Numbered from the stretch's first letter, positions 27,163 through 36,722 are shown. The stretch: DNA of 64,000 nucleotides from Melioribacteraceae bacterium (GCA_016342755.1 JAEINS010000016.1:41155-105154); one strand, 5' to 3'. Numbers and translations: made by a program. The notes: generated by a model from the sequence alone, not told the origin.

Positions 27163-28317
27163 TTATAAATTTTCTAAAATACTCTCAATTGATTCTCTAT
27201 CAGAACTGTCAGGATCAAGCTGTAAATATTTTTCAAAATGAAATTTGGCTTTATTATCTTCCTCAGTGTGAGAATAATATAGATGCCCTAAGTTTAAATG
27301 CGCAACAATATCATCTTCGCTTATATTTACAATCTGTTTGTAAAAATCAAAAGCGTCTTCAACTTCGCCGCGGAAAGATGCTATTGAAGCCAGGCAATGG
27401 AGAATATTATTTTTATCTTCAACTTTATCTAAGCAGTCTTTTAAATAATTTTCAGTTTCCTCAAGATCTTCAACGTTTCCGTTTTCAAGTTCAATATTAA
27501 ACGAATCTATCAACGCATCGGAAGCTTCTTTTATTTCACCTTTTTCTGTTAACAACTGTGCTTTATTATAAAACAGCGCAGGATCATCCGGAGTAACCGC
27601 TTCTAATTCTCCAAGAATTTTTAATTGCTCATCAACATCATTATCGGCTTCAGCAATTTCTAAATTTTTATACAAATCGGTTTTCAAATTCTCAAATTTT
27701 TCCAGAGCATCTTCAGATTCACCGGCATTTTCAGAAAGTACAATAATTGAATAAGCCGCATTCTGATTAACAAATCTTATTAGATTACGGGAATTTATAA
27801 TGTGAGTAATAGATTCATCATTAAGAAGTTCCGAAGCTTTTAATATATGTTTTACTGAGTTTGATTCGATTAAAGTTTCCCAGTGTGCATGAAAACTTAA
27901 ATCTGCCTGCCAGTCTTCCAATAATATAAATTTCTCAATTACGGGTTTTATATCATTGGTAAGAAATCCGGTTTTAATATCCGATTTTTCAGAAAAGTGA
28001 TGAATGATCCAGTAATCGTATCCTTTTTGAATAACCAATGTTTCGGACATAAAATTATTTATGTATAAAACATCCAATAAAGAAATTTCATTTTCAAATA
28101 GTTCTAGAGCTTCATCCTTTCCAAGAATGAGTTCCGCTTCATGATTTTTTTGAAATTTTACTTTTGTGATTAAATCAGAAAGTGTAATTCCTCTTGATTC
28201 AAGTTCAGCAACAACTTTTTCATGAACTTCTTCATTATAATTATCTTTTTCTTTGGTTATTATTCTTGTAAGTTCCTCAACGGACATTAAATTTAGCGGT
28301 TTGATATGTTCAGTCAT
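27163..28317 (-). CDS. TPR-repeat protein of unknown function
   Basis: The 384-residue cytoplasmic protein has no signal peptide. Its C-terminal half contains tetratricopeptide-like helical hairpins (DDPALFYNKAQLLTEKGEIKEASDAL, then EDAFDFYKQIVNI and DIVAHLNLGHLYYSHTEEDNKA, listed in parts), which normally mediate protein contacts. The N-terminal half is acidic and shows no motif I know. It starts the minus-strand run that leads into the peptide-utilisation genes with a 12 bp gap to the S9 hydrolase, so it may be the first gene of that operon. Shine-Dalgarno AAGGAA. Confidence 0.82.
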   Translation of the reverse strand: MTEHIKPLNLMSVEELTRIITKEKDNYNEEVHEKVVAELESRGITLSDLITKVKFQKNHEAELILGKDEALELFENEISLLDVLYINNFMSETLVIQKGYDYWIIHHFSEKSDIKTGFLTNDIKPVIEKFILLEDWQADLSFHAHWETLIESNSVKHILKASELLNDESITHIINSRNLIRFVNQNAAYSIIVLSENAGESEDALEKFENLKTDLYKNLEIAEADNDVDEQLKILGELEAVTPDDPALFYNKAQLLTEKGEIKEASDALIDSFNIELENGNVEDLEETENYLKDCLDKVEDKNNILHCLASIASFRGEVEDAFDFYKQIVNISEDDIVAHLNLGHLYYSHTEEDNKAKFHFEKYLQLDPDSSDRESIESILENL

Positions 28318-28473
28318 AAAATTCCTTTTTTAGATAAAAACTAATATTAAAAATAATAAAGAAACTATAATTCTATAATAAATTATTACAATTTTTGTTT
28401 TTAAATTTTAAGTGGATAAACATGTCGCTTTTTTGATTTAAGCACCTGTTTTAATTAAAAAAGCAGAATTGTG

Positions 28474-28502
28474 TTGACAAACGTAAAAAGAATTGTTACT
28501 TT
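28474..28502 (+). promoter_or_regulatory. Sigma-70-like promoter of rex
   Basis: A perfect -35 TTGACA (28474-28479) is followed after 17 bases by TACTTT (28497-28502) as a weak -10. The overlapping TTACTTTG also resembles the Bacteroidota -7 element TAnnTTTG at seven of eight positions. The rex ATG lies about 39 bases downstream. Confidence 0.6.
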
Positions 28503-28512
28503 GTATTGCGAA

Positions 28513-28528
28513 TTTTTTCTCGATTTTA
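28513..28528 (+). promoter_or_regulatory. Leader motif shared by rex and pckA
   Basis: The 16-mer TTTTTTCTCGATTTTA lies between the rex promoter and start codon. An identical copy occurs at 53142-53157 upstream of pckA, where the core recurs a second time. Nothing is known of it; a shared regulator site is possible. Confidence 0.35.
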
Positions 28529-28540
28529 TGGAATCTAAAT

Positions 28541-29194
28541 ATGACGGCATCACAATTTAAATCTGCACCTGAACCTACTTTAAGAAGATTACCAAGATAT
28601 TTACATCTTCTTTTTAGATTAAGAGAAGGCGGATTGGAAGACGTTTCAAGTACATTAATTGCAAGGGAATTGAAACTTGATCCAACGCAGGTTAGAAAAG
28701 ATATTGAATATACAGATATAGTTGGTCGTCCTAAAACTGGTTATCCAATTGAAGATCTTATAATTGCTATTGAAGCTTTTTTAAACTGGAATAATACTGA
28801 AGATGCTTTTATTGCAGGAGTTGGTAATCTTGGTTCTGCTATGCTGGGTTATCAAAGATTTAAAAAATACGGATTAAATTTTGTTGCCGCTTTTGATACT
28901 GACAAGCAAAAAATCGGGACGCAAATAGATACTATTCCTGTACTTTCGATTGAGAAACTGCCTGATCTTGCAAATAGGATGAAAATAAAATTTGGAGTTT
29001 TAACTGTTCCGCCTCAGTATGCACAATTTGTTGCGGAAATTATGGTTGAAGGCGGTATTAAAGCTATATGGAATTTTGCTCCGTGCCAGCTAAAATTACC
29101 CGATGATGTTATTGTTGAAAACGCCCAGCTTACTCAAAGTCTGGCAGTTATTTCGCGTAAACTACATGAGAAAAAAATTCTTGGCTCAGATTAG
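28541..29194 (+). CDS. rex: Redox-sensing transcriptional repressor Rex
   Basis: Rex senses the NADH/NAD+ ratio and represses fermentation and respiration genes when NADH is low. The N-terminal winged helix includes LPRYLHLLFRLREGG and the recognition region ELKLDPTQVRKDIEY; the Rossmann core has GVGNLGSAMLGY, followed by AAFDTDKQKIG and the conserved GIKAIWNFAP segment. With the ATG at 28541 the length (217 residues) fits the family; a TTG at 28493 would overlap the promoter. It sits 156 bp upstream of the sensory hydrogenase gene. No clear palindromic Rex box is visible nearby. Confidence 0.96.
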   Translation: MTASQFKSAPEPTLRRLPRYLHLLFRLREGGLEDVSSTLIARELKLDPTQVRKDIEYTDIVGRPKTGYPIEDLIIAIEAFLNWNNTEDAFIAGVGNLGSAMLGYQRFKKYGLNFVAAFDTDKQKIGTQIDTIPVLSIEKLPDLANRMKIKFGVLTVPPQYAQFVAEIMVEGGIKAIWNFAPCQLKLPDDVIVENAQLTQSLAVISRKLHEKKILGSD

Positions 29195-29350
29195 CAAATT
29201 TAGGTTCTTTTTAACATTTCAAGATTTAATTTTATAAAAATTTATTTCATTCCTTGTAATAGATTTTCCTATTAATTTTTTATTAGAAATACTTTAACCT
29301 CAAAGTATTTCAGATCAATAATACCATTTAAAATTATCTCAAATAATATT

Positions 29351-31123
29351 ATGAACACAGTTACGCCAAATAATAAAATTATACATACCAACAAAGCTGA
29401 ATGCAGAGATTGTTACCGCTGTGTTAGAGTCTGCCCTGTTAAAGCAATAAAAATGAAAGATGAACAAGCTTATGTTGAAGAGAATAACTGCATACTTTGC
29501 GGCAATTGTATAAAAGCTTGTCCGCAAAATGCTAAATCATATAGAAACGATATTGCAAAAGTTAAGGAGTTACTGGCTAATGAAAATATTGTGGCAGCAA
29601 GTATTGCCCCTTCATTTGCCAGTTTTTTTGATCCGGCAAAAATAGCTTCTGCTTTAAGAGCTCTGGGATTTTCGTATGTAGCCGAAACTTCAAATGGTGT
29701 TGATGAAGTCAGCAATGCTTCGATTGATGAGTTTAAGAAAAAAGATATCACTCAGATCTGTTCGTCTTGCCCCGCGGTTGTTAATTACATTGAGAAATAT
29801 GATAATAGCTTAACAAAAAATTTAGTTGAGTTCACTTCGCCAATGCTGGTTCATTCGGTAAAAATCAAATCAAAATTTGCTGTAGGAACTAAAGTGGTTT
29901 TTATTGGTCCCTGTTTAGCAAAAAAAGCTGAAGCTGAAAGAGAAGAATATGCCGGTTATGTGGATGCTGTTTTAACATTTGAAGAATTGGAGCAATGGTT
30001 TAATGAAAAAGAAATCGATTTTAACCAGTTAGCGGAAATTGATTTTGATGAAACGCCAAATACTAAATCCGGATTATTTCCGCTAAACGGAGGATTGTTC
30101 AAAGTTACATCCGAAAAATTGAATCTTAAAGACGAAGAAATAATTAGCACAAGCGGTTATGAGAATATTAAAAGTGCCTTAAACTATGTTCAAAATAATG
30201 ATGAAAAAGTTTTACTCGATCTGCTTTTTTGTGAACATGGCTGTATTAATGGACCCGGCACTTTTGCTGATAAAAATATTTTTGAACGGCAAAATAATTT
30301 ATTAAAATATGCCCGCCGCATTAATAATAAATCTGCTGACAAAAATTTTCTCACACAAAAAATTGCTGTTAATTTTAGACCTAAATCAATTAATTCTGTT
30401 GGTGAAATAAGTGAAGAAGATATTTTAAAAGTTCTGGCAAAAATTGGGAAAACCAATTCTGAAGACGAATTAAACTGTGGCGCGTGCGGATATAATACGT
30501 GCAGAGAAAAAGCAATCGCGGTAATTAATGGAATGGCGGAACTTGATATGTGCATTCCTCACATGAGAAAATTAGCTGAACAGCGGACTGATAAAATTAT
30601 GGAAACAACTCCAAACGGAATTGTTATTTTAGATAATCAGCTAAATATTATTCATATAAACAAATCTTTCGCAAAAATATTTAATTGTAATAAATCTATT
30701 CTTGGTAAAAAAATATCGCATATTATTGATCCTGAAGGGTTTATAAAAATAGAATCGGAAAAACTGGATAAACTTGAAGAAACTGTTGAACATAAAAAAC
30801 ATAAAAAAGTTTGTCATCAGATATTCTATAAACTTCCTAAAGAAAATCAATTTGTAGGAATTTTTGTAGATATAACAAAAAACGTGACTGACAAAAGAAA
30901 GCTCCAGAACTTAAAAGCGCATACAATTATGCAGGCTCAGGAATTACTTGATCATCAAATTGAGATGTCTCAAAAAATGGCAAAACTATTAGGCGAAAGT
31001 ACTGCTCAGAGTGAATTGCTGGTAGATAATATTATAAAAATTACCGACGATGAACAGAATGATAAAGAGAACCATCAATCATCACGGAAAGACTGGCGAT
31101 GGAATATATCCACATTGAAATAG
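29351..31123 (+). CDS. Putative sensory [FeFe]-hydrogenase with PAS domain (phosphatase-linked, group C type)
   Basis: Residues 18-57 hold two [4Fe-4S] ferredoxin motifs (C18/C21/C24/C28 and C47/C50/C53/C57). Next is an H-cluster domain: L1 CSSCP (C140), L2 GPCLAKKAEAE (C188) and L3 FCEHGCINGPG (C294, C298), keeping the four cluster ligands. A Cys cluster CGACGYNTC (C376, C379, C384, with C401) follows, then a PAS domain (about 412-520) and a coiled coil. In catalytic enzymes L1 reads TSCCP; here the proton-transfer cysteine is serine, which points to sensing rather than turnover. The next gene, a PP2C phosphatase, overlaps it by 25 bp, the arrangement of phosphatase-linked sensory hydrogenases. 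No HydEFG maturase is in the window. Confidence 0.88.
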   Translation: MNTVTPNNKIIHTNKAECRDCYRCVRVCPVKAIKMKDEQAYVEENNCILCGNCIKACPQNAKSYRNDIAKVKELLANENIVAASIAPSFASFFDPAKIASALRALGFSYVAETSNGVDEVSNASIDEFKKKDITQICSSCPAVVNYIEKYDNSLTKNLVEFTSPMLVHSVKIKSKFAVGTKVVFIGPCLAKKAEAEREEYAGYVDAVLTFEELEQWFNEKEIDFNQLAEIDFDETPNTKSGLFPLNGGLFKVTSEKLNLKDEEIISTSGYENIKSALNYVQNNDEKVLLDLLFCEHGCINGPGTFADKNIFERQNNLLKYARRINNKSADKNFLTQKIAVNFRPKSINSVGEISEEDILKVLAKIGKTNSEDELNCGACGYNTCREKAIAVINGMAELDMCIPHMRKLAEQRTDKIMETTPNGIVILDNQLNIIHINKSFAKIFNCNKSILGKKISHIIDPEGFIKIESEKLDKLEETVEHKKHKKVCHQIFYKLPKENQFVGIFVDITKNVTDKRKLQNLKAHTIMQAQELLDHQIEMSQKMAKLLGESTAQSELLVDNIIKITDDEQNDKENHQSSRKDWRWNISTLK

Positions 31124-32238
31124 AAGCAATCACTTCTCCTAAAATTAACGGTCAGTTATGCGGCGATGTGTATGAAGTAATCCGCAATAAAGAGGGTACA
31201 ACCATAATATTTGCTGACGGTATTAAATCCGGTGTAAAGGCTAATCTTGCGGCTACTATGTATGTATCTCATCTAAAAGAACTGCTTCAGCAAGGTCAAT
31301 CTCTCCGTGAATCAGTTCTAAGAACAACTGATATAATTGAACGATCAAAAACAAAAGATAATCTCTATACAGCTTTTATAATTGCAAGAATACTAAACAA
31401 CGGTAATACTACAATTATTTCCTACGAAATGCCGCCTCCTATTATTTTTTCGAATAATAAGGCTTCAATATTAAAAATGGGAAAAAATAATTCTGATTTA
31501 ATAATGGAAACACATTGCAATCTATCGGAGAAAGAAGCTTTCTTATTTGTAAGTGACGGAATATCTGAAGCAGGAATGGGTTCTAAGAACACTAATGGCT
31601 GGGGAGTTTATGGAATGTCTGAATTTCTAAACTATAAGTTAAGCGGAAAAATAAAATACAAAGATATTCCAAAAACTATTTATTCCAGAGCATTAGAAAT
31701 AAATGATAATATAAAAAAAGATGATATGTCTATAGTTCTGGCAAAAGCCAGGAAAGGAACAATAGTAAATGTTTTTTCCGGTCCGCCAAGTAACCCTAAA
31801 CTTGATTATGATAAAGTTTCTGAATTTGTAGAAAGTGACGGAATTAAAATAATATGCGGTGCTACAACGGCTAAAATTGTTGCTTCATATTTAAACAAAA
31901 AACTATTTGTCGAAGAAAATTATGATCCGCTAATTCCCCCGGCTTATGAAGTTGAAGGAATTGATTTGGTTACAGAGGGTACAGTTACGCTAAACCAGGT
32001 TTATAATTTACTAGATGAAGATATTACCAGAATTAGTAAAAGAAATGTTGTTGGTGATTTTGTAAGTCTGTTATCGGCAGCAGATAAGATAAACTTTTTT
32101 ATCGGAACAACTGCAAATCCGGCAAATGATAATATTGAATTTGTTCAGCAGGGTCTTTTAAAAAGAACCAGAATAATTCCTTTAATAGCCGATAAATTGA
32201 AAAAAGAAAGTAAAACAGTAATTATAAAATATCTATAA
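31099..32238 (+). CDS. SpoIIE/PP2C-type phosphatase, output partner of the sensory hydrogenase
   Basis: Residues 1 to about 200 form a compact SpoIIE-type Ser/Thr phosphatase: CGDVYEV and FADGIKSG supply the first metal aspartates, FVSDGISEAGMG the next and KKDDMSIVLAKA the last. The remaining 170 residues form a separate alpha/beta-looking domain (IICGATTAKIVASYLNKKL, then NFFIGTTANPANDN) that I cannot name. There is no membrane segment. The start lies inside the hydrogenase gene (25 bp overlap), implying coupled translation and a direct functional link. The dephosphorylated target is unknown; an anti-sigma antagonist is typical. Confidence 0.88.
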   Translation: MEYIHIEIEAITSPKINGQLCGDVYEVIRNKEGTTIIFADGIKSGVKANLAATMYVSHLKELLQQGQSLRESVLRTTDIIERSKTKDNLYTAFIIARILNNGNTTIISYEMPPPIIFSNNKASILKMGKNNSDLIMETHCNLSEKEAFLFVSDGISEAGMGSKNTNGWGVYGMSEFLNYKLSGKIKYKDIPKTIYSRALEINDNIKKDDMSIVLAKARKGTIVNVFSGPPSNPKLDYDKVSEFVESDGIKIICGATTAKIVASYLNKKLFVEENYDPLIPPAYEVEGIDLVTEGTVTLNQVYNLLDEDITRISKRNVVGDFVSLLSAADKINFFIGTTANPANDNIEFVQQGLLKRTRIIPLIADKLKKESKTVIIKYL

Positions 32239-32240
32239 TA

Positions 32241-32900
32241 TTATATCCTTACAATTTTAGTTCTAAATGCAAATGCTATTAACTCTCCGGTGTTTTTCAA
32301 ATCTAATTTATTAAGAATATTTCTCTTATGGTTTTTAACCGTGTGTAAACTGATAATTAGTTTTTCAGAAATTTCTTCAACCGTATTAGATTCTGTAAGC
32401 AGTCTAATTATTTCAATTTCTCTCTGAGTTAAACCAGACCTTTCCATAATACTTTGTTCACTTTGCTTACTATAATCCGATGCAAAGTTATCCACCAACT
32501 GCCCCGTAATATTCGAATCAAAATAATTACCGCCTTTATGAACATCTTTAATAGCCTTAATAACCTCTTTAAGATTAGACATTTTCAATATATATCCTTC
32601 AACACCTACTGATAACGCGTCAAGAATAAACTCGCTATTATCGTGCATCGATAAAATTAAAATTTTCACATCCGGATATTTGGTTTTTAATATTTTTGAT
32701 GTCTCAATTCCATTAAGATTCGGCATGTTTAAATCCATCAGAATTAGATCGGGACGGCATTTTTCATACTTTTCAATTGCTTCCTGTCCATCATTTGCCT
32801 GATCAACAACTTCAAACTCAGGATGTTTATTAATTGACGAGACTAATGATTCTCTAACAACCTGATGGTCATCTACTACTAATATCTTAATTATACTCAT
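32241..32900 (-). CDS. NarL/FixJ-type response regulator
   Basis: The N-terminal receiver has the acidic pair in VVDDHQVV (Asp10, Asp11), the phosphoacceptor in LILMDLNMP (Asp56) and the conserved lysine in YILKMS (Lys106). The C-terminal LuxR-type helix-turn-helix reads LTQREIEIIRLL...SLHTVKNHKRNILNKL. The gene lies 39 bp downstream of the large sensor kinase on the same strand, so the two form a cognate pair. It converges on the phosphatase gene with 2 bp between them. Targets are unknown. Confidence 0.93.
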   Translation of the reverse strand: MSIIKILVVDDHQVVRESLVSSINKHPEFEVVDQANDGQEAIEKYEKCRPDLILMDLNMPNLNGIETSKILKTKYPDVKILILSMHDNSEFILDALSVGVEGYILKMSNLKEVIKAIKDVHKGGNYFDSNITGQLVDNFASDYSKQSEQSIMERSGLTQREIEIIRLLTESNTVEEISEKLIISLHTVKNHKRNILNKLDLKNTGELIAFAFRTKIVRI

Positions 32901-32939
32901 ACTATTATTATCCTAATTAAAAATCCTTTTATAAACTGA

Positions 32940-35900
32940 TTATGCAAAAGGTATTTTAATAAATATTTTTGTACCTGCATTTATTTCTGAATTTATTTCT
33001 ATTTCTCCGCCTAAAAATTCTGTTCTCTGTTTTAAATTATTTAAGCCAAAACATTTATCAGAAACTTTATTTATATCAAAACCAACTCCATCATCTTCAA
33101 CGGTTAAAGCCAATAAGTTTTCATCAAGATATTCTCTAATGGTTAAAGTCGCAGTTTTACAATTTGCATGTTTAACAATATTATTAAATGCCTCTTGTAC
33201 AATTCTAAATACAGGAAGCTCATTCTGTTTTTCCAATTTATTAGAATAATTAAGCTCGTTTAAAACAATTTTAAAACTGGAATCTTTTTTAATTCTATTA
33301 CAAAGATTTTTAAGCGCATGCAATAAACCATAATTTTCAATTACTATTGGATGAAGATCATAAATTATATTTCTAATTTCACCGCCAGCCAGGGTAATCA
33401 AATTTCCAACATCTTCTAAATTTTCATCTTCAATATTATGTTCAAACTCAAATCCGTCAAGCTTAATTTTTATTCCGGTTAAAATTTGCCCAATTCCATC
33501 GTGTAAATCTCTAGAAATTCTGGCCCGTTCTTTTTCAACCGCACCAATAACCGCACTTGCATATTTTTTCTGCTCAATAAGTTTGTTACTAATTTCTTCC
33601 ATTTTTATCCTTTCAGTAACATCCTCAATCATACCAACAACTTTATTAACCACACTTCCTTCTCTATGAATACTATATAGTCGCGCGCGAATCCATTTAT
33701 CAGCTTTATTATTTTCCTGAAGCATAAACGGAATTATAGGTGATGTAAATGATCCTCCCTCAGTAAATATTTTTTTTACTATTTCAAAATATTCAGAGTT
33801 CAATAAAGTATTATCCTTAAAGACATTATAATTTTTTAATATTTCTAAAATATTATTGTCTTTAAATAATTCATGAAAAATGTTGTTAACTTCTTCAATT
33901 GATCCATCAGCCCTAAATATAGCTATTGCAAATGGCGATTGAGTTAACAAACCCTTTATTTCGGATGTCTTCTGATTAACCCTTATTTCAAGTTCCTTAT
34001 TAAGGTTCTGTAGATTTAATTCGGCCTGTTTATGAATGGAAATATCTTTTACCGTATATATAATACTTATTCTATTTACCACTTCATCAAATATTACACT
34101 TGTGTTAATCATACCGGGAAAGCTTTCGCCATTTTTTTTATTAAAAACAATTTCCCTTTCTCTCACCGATTCATATTTTATTGTTCCAAACAAAATTTCA
34201 TTAAAATCGATTACCGATTTTTTATTAATGAATGTTGAAAAATCCCGTCCTTCAATCTGATCACCTTGAACAAAGTTAAATTGGCTGTATGTTTGCTCGT
34301 TACAAAATATGATGCTATTAAAACTATCAGTAATAACAATAGCAACCGGCGAGGTTTCCAAAAGTTTTTTATGCCGTTTTTCTGATACAGAAAGCAGCAG
34401 CGTACGTTCTTCTACTTTTTTTTCTAAATCCTTACTATATTTTTTTGAAGATATATAATCATAGATATAGAAAAAAAACACTCCGAAAAATATAAACACA
34501 CCAGTTATTGCCCATGGTTCTTTGTAAAATGGAGAATTGATTTTTATAAGCGCGGATGTTATTGGTTCGCTCCAGATTCCCTTAGCATTCTTAAATTGAA
34601 ATCGGAAATAATATTTCCCGGGATCAATATTATTAATGAGATATTTTGTTTCTCTGGTTTCATTAAAAAATATTATTTCGTTATCATCATCTGTTAATTC
34701 TATTCTAAATATATTTTTTGTTTCATCTAAATAAGAATATCCCCTGTACTTAAAAAACAAATTATTTTGGTTGTATGGAAATTCTAGTTCTTCATTCAGC
34801 TTAAATTTTTCTCCTTCAATATTTTCAACAGAAAGCAATTCACCAACAGGTTTAGGAATTATATTTCTTTTATTTTTAAGATTAAAACTTGATAACCCTT
34901 TATCAGTTCCAATCCATAAAATCCCGTCTTTATCAATAAAATTGGCGGCTCTGTTAGTTTCATTTCCGGCTAAGCCGTCAGACATTGTAAATTGTTCAAC
35001 ATTGTTCTCTTTTTTATCCCAGCGTATTATTCCTTTTTCTGTTCCAAACCAATACGTACTATCGTTTTCCTTTGATACAGAATATATTGGGAAATCGAGA
35101 TTAAAATTATTGAAATTTACTTTTTCAAATTCAATACCTCTTTGCTGTAATAACCCATTTTTTGTTCCTACAAATATAGTAGCTTCACTATCTTCAAAAG
35201 CACAGTAACAGCTTAGTCCTTTTTTTATTGGTTTTATATCTGAGCTATTCAAATCTTTTTTATCAATCATATGAAATCCGAGAGAAGAACATATGTAAAT
35301 ATTATGATCACTAAATTCATACATTCTTCTTGTATAGTTGAGGATTTCATATTTATATGTATTAAGTTTTTCAAATTTATAATTTAATCTTACAATCTCT
35401 TTATATTGGTTAGAAATCCAAATAGTATTTTCATGATCCCATAATAAACTTTGTATAGAATAATCTCCTAATTCTATAGTCTTTAAGTTTAATGATTTAT
35501 CTAAAAAACCAAGAGTACGCCTTTCAATAGCAAACCAAATATTCCCATCTTTATCTTTATCAATATCTAATACTCTATCATACATTGTACGATCATTTTG
35601 AATTGGAATTTTATGTATTTTCTTATCATCAAGAACACTTATTCCGCCATTATGCCCAAGTACAATACGTCCATCGTCAAATTGTTCAACAGCACTAACT
35701 TCATTTTTAAATAAACCATTAATACTAGTATAATTTACAAATAAATTTTGCTTAATCTTATTTATGCCGCGTAAAGAAGTTGTCCATAAGTTATTCTCTT
35801 TATCTTCAAATAAAGATGTAACACCATGAGAACGAATATTATCTTCTAACGGAAAGTACAACCTGGTGTTAAAAAATTTATCATACTTATTGAACATTCC

Positions 35901-36722
35901 CATTTCACCGTAATAGAATATTTCTTTATTTTTAATTTTCTTAATTGAATATCCCGCACGAGAAGTAAAATACTCTGGAAGATTAACTTTATTTGTAATT
36001 TCTATCCTCTCACGATCTCTGTATTCAAATATAGCCTTCTCAGTTAAACCATAAGCTGAAAAAATATTTGTTCCATCATCAAGAATCTCTAACGCTAATA
36101 CATTTTCTGCCTGTCTGTCTTCTTCAAATTTGTCAATATATATATTATTGTTAAACCCTAAAACTTGAATCCCATCAGTAGTTGCTAAATAAAACTCACC
36201 ATTAAATTGAGATATATCATTTATGTAATCAAATGGTTTTTCTTTTAGATTTACAATATATGTTGAATCATTTTTATACAGATATAAACTATCAATTCCC
36301 GAAGAAACAGCAATTTTTAATTCATTTTCACCATTCATTACTTCAAAATCAGTTATTCTGAAAGGTAAATTGTTTTTATATCGTAAAGGAATTTTATCGA
36401 TTTTATCATTCTTAACTCTAATTATATCGTGTATAGATGAATAAGGTAAAAAATATACATTCCCTTCAGAATCTAACTTAATTTTTATCATCCGGTAATC
36501 AAGTTCAGGATATTCATCTTTTAGCAATTTCCACTCAGTGCCGTCGTAAGTCATTATACCAGCTTCTGTGGCAAACCACATTAAGCCGGTTGTATCCTGA
36601 ACAACATCGTAAACTTGTCTCTCCGGTAATCCATCTTCATTAGAATAATATTTATAAGATAAATCTTGCGAATAAATTATTGATGAACATACAATTAATA
36701 TGTATATAAGTAATCTTAACAT
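32940..36722 (-). CDS. Propeller-containing hybrid-sensor histidine kinase (Reg_prop, PAS, HisKA_3)
   Basis: This 1260-residue sensor has a signal peptide, then about 650 residues of two-component regulator propeller blades (QDTTGLMWFATEAGIMTYDG, DKDGNIWFAIE, DKDGILWIGTDKGLSSF), a Y_Y_Y-like domain and one transmembrane helix (about 737-757). On the cytoplasmic side are two PAS domains, a HisKA_3 dimerisation domain (RISRDLHDGIGQ, phospho-His about 1074) and an HATPase (EDDGVGFD, GLNNLKQRTEFLGG). Such propellers bind periplasmic ligands, often glycans, in HTCS systems, but the signal here is unknown. Unlike classical HTCS it has no fused receiver or HTH; those come from the next gene. Confidence 0.93.
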   Translation of the reverse strand: MLRLLIYILIVCSSIIYSQDLSYKYYSNEDGLPERQVYDVVQDTTGLMWFATEAGIMTYDGTEWKLLKDEYPELDYRMIKIKLDSEGNVYFLPYSSIHDIIRVKNDKIDKIPLRYKNNLPFRITDFEVMNGENELKIAVSSGIDSLYLYKNDSTYIVNLKEKPFDYINDISQFNGEFYLATTDGIQVLGFNNNIYIDKFEEDRQAENVLALEILDDGTNIFSAYGLTEKAIFEYRDRERIEITNKVNLPEYFTSRAGYSIKKIKNKEIFYYGEMGMFNKYDKFFNTRLYFPLEDNIRSHGVTSLFEDKENNLWTTSLRGINKIKQNLFVNYTSINGLFKNEVSAVEQFDDGRIVLGHNGGISVLDDKKIHKIPIQNDRTMYDRVLDIDKDKDGNIWFAIERRTLGFLDKSLNLKTIELGDYSIQSLLWDHENTIWISNQYKEIVRLNYKFEKLNTYKYEILNYTRRMYEFSDHNIYICSSLGFHMIDKKDLNSSDIKPIKKGLSCYCAFEDSEATIFVGTKNGLLQQRGIEFEKVNFNNFNLDFPIYSVSKENDSTYWFGTEKGIIRWDKKENNVEQFTMSDGLAGNETNRAANFIDKDGILWIGTDKGLSSFNLKNKRNIIPKPVGELLSVENIEGEKFKLNEELEFPYNQNNLFFKYRGYSYLDETKNIFRIELTDDDNEIIFFNETRETKYLINNIDPGKYYFRFQFKNAKGIWSEPITSALIKINSPFYKEPWAITGVFIFFGVFFFYIYDYISSKKYSKDLEKKVEERTLLLSVSEKRHKKLLETSPVAIVITDSFNSIIFCNEQTYSQFNFVQGDQIEGRDFSTFINKKSVIDFNEILFGTIKYESVREREIVFNKKNGESFPGMINTSVIFDEVVNRISIIYTVKDISIHKQAELNLQNLNKELEIRVNQKTSEIKGLLTQSPFAIAIFRADGSIEEVNNIFHELFKDNNILEILKNYNVFKDNTLLNSEYFEIVKKIFTEGGSFTSPIIPFMLQENNKADKWIRARLYSIHREGSVVNKVVGMIEDVTERIKMEEISNKLIEQKKYASAVIGAVEKERARISRDLHDGIGQILTGIKIKLDGFEFEHNIEDENLEDVGNLITLAGGEIRNIIYDLHPIVIENYGLLHALKNLCNRIKKDSSFKIVLNELNYSNKLEKQNELPVFRIVQEAFNNIVKHANCKTATLTIREYLDENLLALTVEDDGVGFDINKVSDKCFGLNNLKQRTEFLGGEIEINSEINAGTKIFIKIPFA

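Noticed and set aside
26687..27500. Overlapping plus-strand frames of 123 and 151 residues
   Set aside because: They are antisense to the S9 hydrolase and TPR genes, which have signal peptide, motifs and Shine-Dalgarno sequences.
28400..28540. Rex operator upstream of rex
   Set aside because: No TTGTGA-N6-TCACAA-like palindrome is visible; only scattered half-like sites.
29351..31123. Catalytic, H2-evolving [FeFe] hydrogenase
   Set aside because: The PAS domain, altered L1 motif and coupled phosphatase gene point to a sensor.
34771..35208. 145-residue plus-strand open frame
   Set aside because: It lies wholly antisense to the propeller kinase gene, has no start signal and no recognisable content.
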